A stretch of DNA of 64,000 nt from Lophius americanus (taxonomy: Eukaryota > Chordata > Actinopteri > Lophiiformes > Lophiidae): assembly GCA_037951165.1 (NCBI GenBank), contig JBBDHG010000061.1, positions 6,620,001 to 6,684,000 on the forward strand, written 5' to 3'. The notes beneath the pieces were generated by a model. That model saw nothing but the letters and a program-made list of their open reading frames with translations. It searched no databases and was not told where the DNA came from. Position 1 is the stretch's first letter. Each line of letters starts with the position of its first letter. Shown piece by piece: positions 10,871-24,820 of this stretch. The translations under genes and the position numbers were made by a program.

Positions 10871-13800
10871 TAGTCGCGTCTGTTCACTGGTAACTTTAGT
10901 CTCCCAGTAGATGTCAGTATTGTAACGAAGTTGAACAGTAGTGTTGCAGAGTCTTCTTTTATTTTGATGAGAAATGATGATTGCTACACTTTCTGATTCA
11001 GAAGTCTAGGACAAAGGATTCATGGTAATATAGCTTAGCTTTTTTTGTCAAAAATGTAGTAACTTCAACATATGTTTGGGTTCACTTTAGTGAAAGTCAT
11101 TCATTGTGCCTAATTCCACTTTTTTGTTCAAGGTTGCATGAAATAAATTCCTAATAAGGTTGCAAATTATTTTTTCCCCTACTACAACAATTAAGTAAGT
11201 GGTTCCATAAACTGAGATGGTTTTGTGAACTTATGTTTCTAAGGCTGGGGCTGGTTTAAACTGGATGATTTGTTTTACACTATATAGAAAAGAATATAAC
11301 TTTATTGTCATTGTTTCAGAACAATGAAAAGCAGATCAGGGATTAGCCTCATGTAGAAGCAAAATACAAAGGCATCCAAAACACAAAAGTGCAAGAAAAC
11401 AACACTGGGGCATAGCGTAGAGGCATTACTGCAAGATGATTGCTTTGAATGGACACTATTGTGTAGTCCTTAAACTAAAAGAAAAAAATTCAATATTGCA
11501 CTTTGATTGATATCTAATTAATGCTGAATATTATCCATAAATGTTGACAATTAATGATCCTTATTTCAGCATTCCTCTGAAGGAACATAAGGGCTTCCTT
11601 GGATTCAACTGTTTGTTGTAATGGACAAATAAATCACTTGGGAGAGTTGTCATTGGATACAAACAGAAAGGAAAAATGTCCTAGCCTGAATTAAGATAAA
11701 AAATTATTCAGAGAAATGTTATTTTAAGAAATTAAGGGTCTAATATTTCACATTATTTCTGCAATTATTAGGGCATACACCCTCATTAAAACAACAGCAA
11801 TAAAGAAACACTTTCATTTAACAGATTTCTACTGAATTATTCAGCGAAATAAAAGCCCAAATGTTTCATACCTTTCCAGTGTCCACTCACCATGTTATGT
11901 CCTGTGCTGCTGTCTACTTTCATACTTTGAGCACGTATCAGAGCCTGTAACTTTTCACTGTTACTTGTGTGAAGAAGTTGACTTAATACTTCAGCATTTC
12001 CCAGGCTCTTTAACACGAGAAAGTGCACTTCTTGAATAAAGGGTGTGAGTATTTTTTACCACTTCTGTATGAATTATAAAGTATTTTTCTTGAAAAAATA
12101 ATAATATATATATATATATATATATAATTTGTAATAATTGACATCACACTTAAAATAACAGTTGGTTTATATATTTAAGGCTTTAATTTTGGATTTGTAT
12201 ACAAATAAAAAATGTTTTTTTATATAAATTAGGATTTAATTATTTATAGAATAGTACTCATTCCTTGTCATTGCCCAGGGTTTGTTCTTGAGACATTAGA
12301 GTGTAGATTTGAATATTTTATTGACTGTCAGCGTCGCATCTGCTGACTTGCCTAACTTTCAACATTGGCCACTTACTGCAGACAAACTGTCACTGTCCAT
12401 CAGCCAGTGGAGCGTCAGCTATCTATCTCTCTGCTCCTCTTCCACGTACATCCAACAACTAAGAAGCATCAAAGCAACCCAGAAGGAAGCTAGAATGCAA
12501 ATGCATCAGCTTATAAATCTGACACCTATTACTTAACATTGCCAACAGTATAGAACCAGTCTTCTCCAAGGATTCAATGGAAAATATTTCCGCTTTCGCT
12601 GCTCAGCCAAATCATAAAAACCGCTGAGAGGTGAAGTAGATAATGTTTATGCAAATGTAATATTCTACCAGGAAACCTTGTGCTTGGGCATGCGTGTTAC
12701 AGATGACTAATCCAGATTAATGTTGCGAAATTTAAATCCTGTGCGTCATAAAATGATGAAAAATAAACATCATATAGCTTTGTACAGTACTTCGCTACAG
12801 TAGCTTCCACCTTGCATCCCCCACTCAGTATGCCCCATCAAATTTTGAATATCACATAAGACTGGCGTTCATCCGGCACCATCGCACTCTCAACATGGAC
12901 AGGAGCAGTGAGAGATAGGAGAGTGTCACAGTCTGATAGAACTGGTCCAACTTGTTCCAACTTGTTCGTCTACTGCCTGCCTCTGACAGTATCTGCAGTG
13001 TTACAACAGGCCTTTAATGGCTTACCCTTTGCCACTCTTGGGAGGCTCTAGAGTGAGTCTTATGAGGAGGAGGACATCTACAGATGATGGGAAAAGACAT
13101 GCCCTCCTTTTCTCCTCTTGCTCTGAATCAAAGAAGGCATGGGGGATTGTGATCAAATTGCTTTCACCATGAAAACTATTATTTCTAATATTTCACTTTT
13201 GTTTATGATTGAATGCTGTGCCAGACTTAGTTTCCTCCGCTCAAAGGCATTTTACGTGTGTCTTTGGATGAATCACAAAGTTTCCGGTTAAGTTTGTTGT
13301 CTGATCTTGATGATAGCTGCTAAATGTGGGACTCTTTGCAATACAAAGGCTTCCCTTTGTAGTAGGTCATGAGAGCCGACCTCAACAAGGATCATGTGGA
13401 TCTCAACGGTTGACAGCAAACGACTATGGTGGCGCACTTTTGGTGAGGCAAATGCCAGCCGTTTCGATAGATCCAGCCTTAATACAACCATCACATACCC
13501 CTTTCATCCCATCACTTTCTCATAATCCGGTTCCCCCCTCCTCAGTTCTCAGTTCAACTGATGATGTTTACTTGTAGGTTGAGATCATCACTGGTGAGAC
13601 AGACTTCATCCGGATCCAGACTCACCTCCTTGTTTTCCTCTCTAATGGCTTTTTCATGATTTTATATGAAATATCCTTAATTTTTTTTTGCTATGTTTTG
13701 ACCCTTGTGCCACTGTGATGGCTCCATCTAAAGCCACGCAGCGGCAGAAGTTGGGAACCTCATCCAGTACCTTTTAGTTATGTTTGGAAATATCTTTACA

Positions 13801-16035
13801 CACACACTGCACATAGTCACATAAATAAAGACACATCTTTTTTGATTTCATACAAAATGGACAGTTTATTAAGCATTTGTGAAATGTACCTTATTTATGT
13901 TTCTAACAAGCACATTTAATTGATTTTGTATATTAAACCAGGAAAAGGCAGGCTTTTATACAGGAAATGCTAATTAAACAGTACCGCCAAGCTCTGACCT
14001 CAGAGGGGGGTTTGATTTGTTCAGTTTCATTATTTTGTTAATTTTATTTTGATGTTTAGATACATTTGGAAAAATGGAATTGATTTGGTATATTCAACTT
14101 TTTAGATTGATTTTAAAACCAACCAGAGTTGGACCCTTCACCCACGGTCAACGACAGCAGAAGTGTTTTTTGGACATGTAGCCAAGATCTGCTGCATCAA
14201 GCATGTTCACCCACCAAAGGACATACCAAATGTTTTATTTAAACAGAAATATACAGGAATACATGAATCACTTGATGCTGAACTTTGTAAGAACACAAAG
14301 CCTACTTCTCCATTTTCACAAGGCAGCGTTTATATACTGCACATGTCACAGTTGGTTGTCATAACGTCCAAATATCAGAAAACGTATATCAAAGATTGTT
14401 TATTGGCTCGGGGTGGCACAACCACCGCCTAAACATTGAGGTGCAGAAATATCCAGAAGTTACTATAATACAATGTTTGTGCTTCTAAGCTCAGGTTTTA
14501 TTCACCAGAAATTTGTAGTCTTTATTGTATAAGTTTTATTATTAAATGAAAAAACAACAACATATAATTTAAATAAAATTAGTAGTCTTTATTATTTCTT
14601 ATTCCCAGAATACAAATCATTTAGTTGGTCTCCCTGGATTGCTGATAAATATCTTGCATTTCAGGAAGATTTAAGTAGTTTTCAAATCACTTTTGTATGG
14701 ATAGACTTAAAAGCTACAACTTAAGCTTTTACTCTTTCTCTACAGCAGTTTATTGCAGTACCTCACATCCTAACTATCCATGATAAATTGTCACACTTGT
14801 TCCATTTGTATTTTATCTTGTGTGGTTATAATAAGTATTTTTAGTGGCATTATCTACTTATCAGTAATAATAGGAATGCAATTTATGACAAATAGATATG
14901 TCAAACATTACATTGGGATTGCAAATAAGTCCTTCGCGTGAAATCCTGAACCCCCACAGCTGATGCTTTTCCGTTTCTCTGTGAGGCAAACAAGAAACAG
15001 ATTATAGATAGCATCAAGAGGCTTATTTAAAATCATTCGGCTCACTCCGGGAGCAATGCCTCTCTGACAATAAAAAAAACAGGTCTGCTGATTGCTAAAT
15101 CCATTTAAATCAAAGCCAGGTGTTGGTCAGAAGTAACATTACCGAATAGGCTTTGCTTTCAAGGAATCTGCTCTCTGTGGTGTGTAGACAGGTTATAACA
15201 CCAACTATGTCTGCTTTCCATTTCACATTTATTCCAACTGATTGAAATATAAACCTGGAGAAAAGTTCTTGGGTATGTTTCATCCAGAACATACACAAAA
15301 GTCTTGGGTATGTTTTGGATGAGTTTTTCGGACTAATGTAGCATTTCTTCATAGAATGAGGGAACATCATACATTCTCACTTTGGACCTGTATTTAGAGC
15401 TTTCCTAAGGTTAATATTGTTAACTGTCGTTAAGTCCTGGTTTCTTGGCAAAGTCTATATTACCTCACACACTGTAATATAGATAGGAGAGAAGACCGAC
15501 TAACCATGGTAAAAAAAACTGTCTCATCCTTTGCGAGATTGTGTGTCAAGATTTTTTGGTGTTAATTCAGTCTGACTGAAGTACAAAAACTATTTCAATC
15601 AAGTTGCAAGCTTATGCAAAACAAACGTAAAATAATTTGAAAATGAGCTTGTCTTTGCTGACAAGCAGTAACGTGTAAAACCATTAGACCCCCTCCTGTT
15701 TTCTTCTATGTTTCTTTACTAATAACATTAGTAAAGACAATATACCAGATTTCAATGATAATTACGTTCATTGAACCAAAGATGTTGTCTCATACTAGAT
15801 GGGACAACTAAATCAAATAAAATACCAAAGTGCACTACTAACTGGATGCAGACACACCCAGACCTCAATACTTCCAGCTCTCATCGTTTAAATAGACCAT
15901 CAGCAAAACTTGATGTTGGCTAGTGGGTCTCACCACAGCATGCAATGACAAAATCAAAACAAACTATACTTCTGAGGAAGAAAGTTATTAAAATGCATCA
16001 TTCTTGGAAGTGTTCTCCAGTTATGTCTAAGGTTA
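10871..16035. other. Intergenic, no gene seen
   Basis: AT-rich. Only short random frames, a (TA)n run and poly(A/T) tracts. Between 12640 and 12720 there is an octamer-like ATGCAAAT and TAATCC cores in otherwise unique sequence, which could be a small regulatory element but is not demonstrable here. Confidence 0.5.
12104..12126. repeat. (TA)n microsatellite
   Basis: Uninterrupted TA dinucleotides. Confidence 0.9.
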
Positions 16036-16240
16036 AACCACACAGCATTCCACAAACAGAACCTTATAACCACAGTAAAGCATAGAGGTAGTTTGTAACT
16101 TTGTGTGAATGCTTTGCTGCTTCAAGGTCAAGAAAAAAAACCATAATGGAGGGAAACATAAATTCTGCTCTCTACAAGAATATAATGAAGGAGAATGAGC
16201 GTGAGCTGAGTGGCTCACGCCCTGATGAGCTGTGAGCATT
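16036..16240 (+). mobile_element. Tc1/mariner-like transposase remnant
   Basis: The text runs like a Tc1-type transposase DNA: aacagaaccttataaccacagtaaagca, then a tgaatgctttgctgcttcaagg segment, then gagggaaacataaattct. The reading frame is broken by stops. The opposite-strand open frame over this block is a shadow. Assignment is by pattern memory only. Confidence 0.45.
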
Positions 16241-16297
16241 TCTTTATAGAGTGAGGGAAGATCATACCAGTCTCTTTTCCCATTTCTTAATGCTAAG

Positions 16298-16783
16298 CCT
16301 CTAATTGGCTCTGCCTTCTTTGTTAGTTTGTTAAATCTGCTCTCCTGCCGAAAGGAGTGTGAAGGATTGCATGAACACATGAGTAGAGGCATGTATAACC
16401 TAAGACTCTTGGTCATCAGTGGTTTGGACTCTGGTGCAGCTCACATTGGCGTTTGGTCTTCTTTGACGAATCAGTGGCTTACACAATAAATACAAAGCAG
16501 TGGTTTGGTTTGGTCTGGCAGTTGGGCATGGCTGTAATCCACACCTGCATTGTTCACCTTGGTTAATCATACCAAATTATGTTTTTCACTATTGCAGTAA
16601 GACAAGGAGGGTTGTGCGAAAGCTGATGTTGTGTAGGGTTTGAATGAAGCATAACAAGGCAATTTTATTTGTATAGCACAGTTCCCCAACAGGGCTTTAC
16701 ACAAACTGTGTTGCACAAGAATAATGCAACACATTGAAAAATAATGTGTTGCATTGCTCTAAGAAGGCAGAGCCAATTAGAGG
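16298..16783. repeat. 23-bp perfect inverted repeat pair
   Basis: A 23-base segment at 16298-16320 (starting CCTCTAATTGGCTCTG) recurs exactly inverted at 16761-16783, about 440 bp apart. It lies beside the Tc1-like remnant and may mark a rearranged or nested element. Confidence 0.8.
16648..16725 (+). repeat. Fish interspersed repeat fragment
   Basis: The string aaggcaattttatttgtata followed by gcaca and a gggctttacacaaa segment is a common teleost repeat terminus. Only this piece is recognisable. Confidence 0.5.
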
Positions 16784-16799
16784 TGAGTATATATTATAA

Positions 16800-19080
16800 T
16801 ACATATATTAATACATATGTATTACCTCTTTGTTATCACACTTGTAACCCACTATTACCATCTTATTACGTTGCAGTAATGTAAAGTCTTACCAAAGCAT
16901 CAACTTTTTTTAAACAATTAATTAATTCCTGAAGCAAATAGTACAAATACTATCATAACAACATCACTTCCATAACAAAAGAAAGTAATCAAGGATTTAT
17001 ATCTAGGCGTAAAAGGCAGGGATGCAAACACGGACTGCTTCCCTCAGTAATCCTCTCTGAGGTTGACTGCCTCCATAATAAAATTGGAAGCAAATATGAC
17101 ATTGTGTGTGAATTGTCACAGGCAAACAACACGGTGGAGGTGTCTGCTTTACATAAACACATCCTGGTGCAAAATGGTCATCATCAGGGAGAAGCTGTTC
17201 TCCCAAGAGCAGATGCAACTACTGACACAGGACACCTGTGAAGTAATGAGGTCTCCGATTTACTTAGCTGCTAGCTTTTGCAAAGGGGAGAGGAGAAAGG
17301 ATTTTGTTCATAGTTATAAAAAAGAACAACGAGATAACGGCAGGGTGTCTTCGTCAAAATAACGGGAAAAATTGTTAGAATATTATAATATCATATATTA
17401 CTGTATTAACTGTATTTTTACAACATGCTTTCATTGGGAAAGCAAAGACAAATTTCCTCATTGCAGAAAACTTTTTGTGTTCTTACATGTCGTCTACTTC
17501 TGTTTGGATTGAGTGGATTGATGGGGAGAGGAAGGCAGGAGGATGTGCTGGAGCCTGGGACCGCTGTATCTGCTTCTGTTACCAAGAGTTTCACATATTC
17601 AACAGAATAAAGGAAAATAGACAAAACCAAAATACACAGACGTCTCTCAGGCTGGATCATATTCCAACTGACTGTATATCCCCTGACGACCCTGCTTTAC
17701 ATTGCGTTGGTGAATGCTCAAAGGTGACCGCTGCCGAGCCAATGGGATTATAGTCACCTAACAAAAGTCCCTGTGAGGACAGCCTTCAAATATCCCCGAA
17801 ATAACAAACAAACAAGTGTTTTAATTTATCAAATTGGTTTAAATAATACAGTGCATTCAAGATGCAACACAGGATGCAGTTAAAAAGAAAATGACAAAAT
17901 ATGACTTTCCAGTGCTGTAATCTGACTTAGTCAAATGTATTTCCCTTGACAGATTGCAATCAATCTTTCCATATTTCCCCATTCTTGCTGGGCTGTTGTC
18001 AGTTCAGTGCTGACAGGCATGCCCACAAACTTTGGGCATTTAACAATGGACTGACTGGAGGCCATAATCAATTAGGATCCTTAAAATTCCTAAGAATTCC
18101 ATACAAACAGAGACGATGTTCTAAATGATATCAGGTTGTGAAAGTTGAGATGATTTTAAAGGACATCTTCACCAAAGCCTTCTTCTTACGCTCTGTCTCT
18201 CTTACACTTTGATAAACCAGAGAGTAACAGATTCACAAAGACAACGAGTAAATTATTTAAAGGAAAATCAAATGCAGCAGAGAAAAAAAAGCGGCTACAT
18301 CCCACCGGATAAAGGTTGGACCCCTTTGATTTAAGAAAAAAGTGAGGAAGCCATGTCATAGTGAGCGCCAATACATTCACAACATTTATGCTGCAAGCTC
18401 TCAGTTGGGAGCCACACAGAGAGTTGTCTATTCGAGCAGTCCTTCTTTAAGCCTGATACATAAATTTGGAGGAAAACAAATCTTCCTGTAAATCCCATAA
18501 ATGGAAGCAAACAACCTCAGCGGTGGTGCTAAAGCTTGAACAGGGAGTCAGCCCTATCAAAGAAGAGGTCTGTCTGCCAGTTGAAAGTTGGACTTGTTTA
18601 GGAAGTAAAACATTTTTCATTATGGCCTCAAGGCTTTAAAATGCTTCGAATGAACTGGCGTCTATGCAGTGGGTCAATTAGTCACTGATTCAATTTTTTC
18701 CCACAACAAGAACGATAACTCGGCTCTCTTTATGATTAGTCATGTCTCTGCCTTGATCTTATTAGATTGGGATGAAATTTCAGACACTAAGAGTCTGTGC
18801 TTAGAACACAACCACAAATGGATTTATGCAATGCAAAGTTCATTACAACAACATTAGGTTTATTTTGGAAAGAAACTTGTCTCTCTCTTAAAGGACAGTA
18901 AATAAACACACAAACAGTTTGCACTAAATAGCATATGAATTCAAATGTGTGAGAGTCATCTATTCGTCTGTCTCATTGCTTTAAGATCTAAGCTATCTTT
19001 CACTTCTACAACAATATGGTGGCATGTTTGACAGAGACAAGAAAATGAAAAAATCGGGAAAAAGAAGAGTTTGACCCAAT
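16800..19080. other. Intergenic unique sequence with enhancer-like stretch at 17920-18660
   Basis: No gene seen. From 17920 to 18660 the sequence is non-repetitive and balanced in composition. It carries TAAT/ATTA homeodomain cores (cataatcaattagg near 18062) and a SOX-like AACAATGG near 18043. It reads like a conserved non-coding element near a developmental gene, but conservation cannot be tested here. The short frames on both strands at 17003-17753 look random. Confidence 0.3.
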
Positions 19081-19289
19081 AAGCATGTGTCGCGAGTCAA
19101 TCAAAAATGGTCCCGTTCATCTGTTTTATTTGGTACTTTGATTATTGTTAGTTTAGGGTTTTATTTTGTGGTTTATTTCTTCGTAGATTTTAATTGTACC
19201 TTCATTTTGTTTGAGTCTTTTCTTCCTGACTTCCTTCTTTCGGTTTCTGTGTTCCTCTTCTCCCTCTCTGATCTGTGTGAATGTGTGTG

Positions 19290-19440
19290 CAGGAATCCGG
19301 ATTCTTAGTGTCTCTCCCTTGATTGTTTATTGTTGTCACCTGTCCCCAGCCCACACCTGTTTCCCATTAGTCTCGTTAGTCTTGTGTATTTAAGTCAGGG
19401 TTCTGCTCTCCCTCATGAGTCTTCTGTATAACTGCTGTCC
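19290..19440 (+). repeat. Possible retroelement LTR or 5'-end-like segment
   Basis: The block tgattgtttattgttgtcac, then ctgtccccagcccacacctg, then gtgtatttaagtcaggg resembles the promoter portion of fish LTR or non-LTR elements, with a TATA-like tatttaag. No coding part is adjacent and no partner repeat was found. Confidence 0.3.
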
Positions 19441-20059
19441 TGCTCCTGTTTGCTTACATGCATCTAAAGTTTTGTTGTCCATTATATTTATTAAGTTATT
19501 ACAGTTCATGTTTGTAGTTTTTACTGAATTGCTTTTGTCCCTTTTGTAAGTTTCTTTTAATCAGGCTTTATTTTTGTTCACATACCGTTTAAGTCAATGT
19601 GTCAGTGTTTGTATTTAGGTCCTTTTGTATTCTTTTTGTATTTTTTTTACCTGAAGTGCAAGAACAGATACTCAGTGAAATGTCTTGAAGATCTTTCTTT
19701 TCATAAAACTATATAATATTGCAAAAATAAACTTGAGCCCCCTTACTTTTTGTGGGCTTCTTCTAGTGCTCTCTAAAAATAAATTAATAATTTGTTCACT
19801 AGTAACACAACATGAAATTAAGTATTATTGGGTCAAAAATGTAAGATGAAAATATTTAATTTTCTTTTCATTTTTTTAAATGAAAAGAAAACAATGCTAA
19901 AAAACTGCAGGAATAAAATGATTTTTACACCATTAATAAACACATATTTATAAACTGTTTTAAAACGAGTTTTGAAGGTAAAAGCGTGAAAAGTTTATGG
20001 TGAGGAGGCTTTAAGAATTTCCAAAGCTGGAATTTCACTTTTTTATGCTTTGGGGGTTA

Positions 20060-20250
20060 AATCATGCACTCTAAAAATAAATATGTTGATAAACTGAAAT
20101 AAATTACTTAACCCACTAACCAGAATTGAGCATTTTTGAGGCAGGTTAACATATAATTTAAGTTGCAAATACTTAATTAAATTGAGTGTTACTAGTTGAA
20201 GAGATTTTTTTTTTGGGTTCATCAAACAATTCTCTTTTTAGTGTGTTCAG
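20060..20250. repeat. AT-rich repeat-like segment, possible MITE
   Basis: The text ctctaaaaataaatatgttg, then taagttgcaaatacttaatt, ending in ctctttttagtgtg resembles short fish MITEs whose ends read acactctaaaaa and tttttagagtgt. The ends here are roughly inverted copies. Weak. Confidence 0.3.
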
Positions 20251-20569
20251 AATAGATTTATTGATGCTCAGTACTGTCCATATTTGCTGTTCCACCTTAA
20301 CGCTGCTTGTTATGACCGATCTCTTGAGGGGAAAGAGAAGCAGCATAAAACCAGCAGTTATTCATTCTATTTAAGCTGTTTAATATGTTTTGAGCTGAAG
20401 TCACAAGGGACGCAGCAATGCCTCCAGTAGCGAGAGTCAGTCAAGCAGTGAAATCTGCACAGTCTCATTATCTTGCAAGATCTACATAAATTGATGAAGC
20501 ACACCGGTTGGGTGGGACAGTAATAGTTGTGGCCGTAACACTGCTCTACTCTACAGTCCATTTACTTTG

Positions 20570-23500
20570 TAAACATTACACATAATTTTATAATTATTAT
20601 TTTATTCATAATTTAAGAAAAACGTCAATCAAAAACTTTGTGATTGAGATGAGTAACTGGCGGAATCCAAAGTCAGATTCTGGACCATGGAGAGAGTAAA
20701 AGGCTGGGAAAGAACAACAGATGTAGAGTCAACTATTACACCGGAGGAAAAGATTGTCATCACTGATAAACACATAACATACAACTATAACATACTAATA
20801 ATAATACACACCCCTGGATTTCATGGGGAAATAAAGAGGGGGAAAAAGAGAAAAACATTTTAAACCTTAAAACAATATCTGTGACCGACACATTTTAAAG
20901 AAAGAAGAGAAAATGAAAGTCTAGATTACGTATGGGTCCAAACTGAAGATGATTTCAAAGTATTACAGCTGTACAGCAAAACCGAAACCTCTAACTAAAA
21001 GTAAACCATAAAACAATAAAGGAATAATGAAATAAATAATAAAGATGAGTATTTTTGAAACATGATGTCATGATTGAAACTGTAGATCCAAGAACTTGAG
21101 GCCCCGTGAGCTATGAAGGGATAATGCCTTTCACTAAATTAACCTGGACTCACGCTACTGAAAAAGACTGACTTTAATCTTGCCCTACAGGAAACCCTCA
21201 CCTGACAACACCAAACCTTATCCACACACTCACTCTAGTTCTGGTGCAACCCATGGATATGAAATTGTCTAACTTCTCTAAGGTTTACATTTGGATTTTC
21301 TCTGTTGCCCTGAGTCTCGGGACTCCGAATCTGTGATCTGGAGGTTGTTGATATAACAAATGTTTCTTTTTTAACCAAATCTACAGGAAATGGTCTAGAG
21401 GAAATCTAGACCGGGAGTTCTTTGAGGGAAGTATAGACAGATGCAAATCTAGGAACAGGAAACAATGTGAAGAGCGATATGTTGGGATGAACTTTTCGAC
21501 CCGTAGCAGAACTGGTAGGAATGAGAAATGAATGAAAATGTACCTTAAAGTTTACTTAAAGTTTGACTCTTTTACAAATGAAAAACTTGGTTCTGATTTT
21601 CTGAATGCTTTTGCTTTCTGAGAAGAATATCATTTGAAAATGTGATACCCGTAACCATGATTGGAGGAATACAACATGATATGGCTTAACCTAATTTTCC
21701 AGAAACATTTGCCAATGATTTTAGTTCACAGGAAGAGACCCTCTTCAGTTCTCGCTGTTATGACATCTACAATAGTTGACATGAAGATGAAAAAATGTTG
21801 CTCCATATGTGTCACATTGAAAAGGCCCAACAATGAGATGATGAACTTTCATCTCAGCTATATGTTAATCTTCATATGAGTCCCTGGTAAAGACTGAACT
21901 CCAGTGGAATGTTACATCATTGGACCTCCGACATTAAATCCAAGAATGAAGACAACAGGATCCTGAAAATCGACATTGTTGCATTGAACTTCATCTTCTT
22001 ATACTTTCATTGAATTTCATAGAGTCAATAATGTTGAAATGTTGTCAATTAATGGAAGTTAATATTAGTGATAATGGAGATAATGGATTGAAGGTGAAGC
22101 TTTGTGACTGTTTTCCTCCTGCAAGAATATAAAGGTTTTTGTCTCATGTTTCAGGTAGCGTAGATAGCTTTAACTTGGCTTTTACTTTTTCCCAGCAAAT
22201 AAGGAAATATATGTTTACCTGGTTTTATGACTGTGATATAAGACCTCTCTCAGGATGAGCTCCATATCTTATTGTCATCTTTACACTTTGTGCTCAAAAA
22301 TATAACTTGCCCATATAACGGACTCTGCTGTCACAGGTAGAAAAGAAGAATTCTCATTCACATCAAAGTTGAATTTTTTCAATGGCTTTGAAAAACTGCA
22401 AAAAAAAAAAGATTGAAGTTCCATACACATGAAGGGAAGTTGATAAATGTTTAAAAGCGGGGAATGTCAAAGAAATTCGACTGATTGATCATTTAAACTT
22501 CATACTCTCTTTGAGTTGTAAGACACAGTTTAATAGTCTATTTTTGAACTGAAAGGCAAAAGTTTGTTGTTCATTACACTAACAACTGTTGACAGATAGA
22601 GACATTGGTTTAGCCCTTTTCAAGGTAAGTAAAAACAGTGTTGTAACTTTAAAATAGCATCAATGGCCCCATGGAAGGTGAACCATGGACACCATACTCC
22701 AATCCCCTAATATGGTTCAACTGTTGGACCCCAAATATGGTACCCAATGTTTCCTTTAAAAAGATTAACCAATCATAAACCATGTTCTTGGACAGAAAAT
22801 CAAAATATATGACGCATATCGTAGTAATTTTGTAGTAATGAGAGCTACTTATCCTGTTCCTGTGATCAGGTTTGTGTTCTCCTATATTGTAATTATAATA
22901 TATATTCAGTATCCCTTTTTTTGTGTGTTCAGTTGTGTTACAGCAAAATCTTCCACGACAGATATAATTTTTCTGTCAGAATAATAATGATACCAATGTC
23001 AATCCAAATTGTAAGAGTATGTTCTCGTGGTCAAGGAGCCCCTTGTGTCCGGGACATAATTTCAAAGCACTATATTTCTTTTAGGCGCATTAACAATCTA
23101 TGAAGGTTGCTGTCTTGGCGGAGATTTGCACGTTTTTAGAGCTGTGTATGTGTTGTAATGCAGCTCTTTGCTATTGGAAATACCTAATCAGCAACATCTG
23201 GATCAAACCTACGGATAAAAAGATCCCTGCATTATGTCAACAATATTACCAACACAATGTCATGATTAAAACAAGGCACTACAGAGCCGGGCAACACTTT
23301 AGGTGACTCTTGCCTGCTCCTCTGTGCCTAACTCCTTGTCCTCCTCTCATTAGTCATTGACTAGTGCTCAAAAACCCAAAAATGTGATACTTACTTCACT
23401 GGCTTGGCAATTGGATGGCTCACTGACTACCCTCAGTGGTCTAACACTCTTCTGAATTTGTCCCAGGTGTTGACTGTAACCAAAGAGGTGAACAATCATG

Positions 23501-24500
23501 CACCTTCAATCAAACTGATTACCTCCATCCTGTTTCTGGTGCTTCCCTCAAGCCGTCAGCCCGTTCTGCACCGCAGCAGAAAGGTTATAACCATCCCTCA
23601 CATTGGTGCTGAGTGAGGAAAGGCAGACCACCGCCACTCCTCTCATAACATCAAACCTTTTCATAGTCTTATCTATGGTTACGTTAGACAAACAGCTCAT
23701 GCATCCCATTTCAGTGTGTACAAAAGGAATCCAGAGTTATATCTTTCCGCCGCCTCTTCTTATCCTGTTTCTCTGGATTTATGGCTCTTGTGGCTTTGAT
23801 TACAAGTTATTACCCCTGACTACCCCTGACTGAACTGGGTTCCATTCATCATTTGTGGAACCTGTGAGATCACTTCCTATCTGGAACCTTTGCTGCCTTG
23901 TAACTGTCTGGCAACTATCTATCTATCTATCTACCTGTATGTACTGCAACACTAGTGAGTTCAAAGTGTCACTGATAATTAAAGTATGCCCGATGGTAAT
24001 ATGCAGGTATGTTGTGGATCCATATACAAATAACACAAGAAACAGGTCTGCAATATAACTCCAATATGTCTGTCTCATTTACATCAGAGTAATGACAGCA
24101 CATTCGTATATTTCACAAATAATCCAATACCAGCGCCTCAGACAACACAAGCTTGCTGTGCACCAAACACACACGTACATGAGGAGTGCTTAACCGCTGC
24201 AACGTGAAGAGAAATTAAATCTTACCTTTCAGAAGTGCACACAGCAGACTTTCAAACGTTTTAACAGGTTTTCATTAGAAAACCAAAACTGTATGAAAAC
24301 CAATTTAATCATGCAAAACATTTGTGGAGATGTTGTCCATGATTTCGAGTTCATTCAAATCCCACCTAAAATAAAGAAGTTCGAGATAATTGCGGGTTAT
24401 TTGACCTATTGACATATTGTTTAAAATCTCAATAATAACAGAATACGAGAATAATTGTAAAGATGGCTGGTGTGATTAGAATATTGCGATTTACTACCTA
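20570..24500. other. Intergenic, no gene seen
   Basis: AT-rich, with short frames only. A small (ATCT)n run is near 23917-23937. No convincing repeat or exon was identified. Confidence 0.5.
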
Positions 24501-24705
24501 CTGTATTTGATTATGTAGGAAAATTATTGTGATTTTCACATCAACGTTTCCAGTCTTGTCATCCTTGAAATTTGAGTCATTGTACATCTTCAAATTAAGC
24601 AGTACAACATTGTTATATCAACAGTATTCAAATGATAATGCCTTCATTTTGATTGATCTTGGTCAAAGTAGGTGCTTGTTTGAGAGAGGGGGAGAGAGAG
24701 AGATC

Positions 24706-24726
24706 TGTGTGTGTGTGGGTGTTTGT

Positions 24727-24818
<92 letters not shown>
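24706..24818. repeat. Long (GT)n microsatellite
   Basis: About 113 bp of GT with three small interruptions near the 5' end, preceded by a GA-rich run. The Cys-Val frame on + and the Thr-His frames on - are artefacts of it. Confidence 0.98.

Positions 24819-24820
<2 letters not shown>

Noticed and set aside
16033..16416. 127-codon minus-strand frame as a gene
   Set aside because: The other strand matches Tc1-like transposon text. No domain and no splice context were seen.
23465..23473. T-box half site AGGTGTTGA as evidence of tbx2a autoregulation
   Set aside because: A single half site is expected by chance many times in 16 kb.
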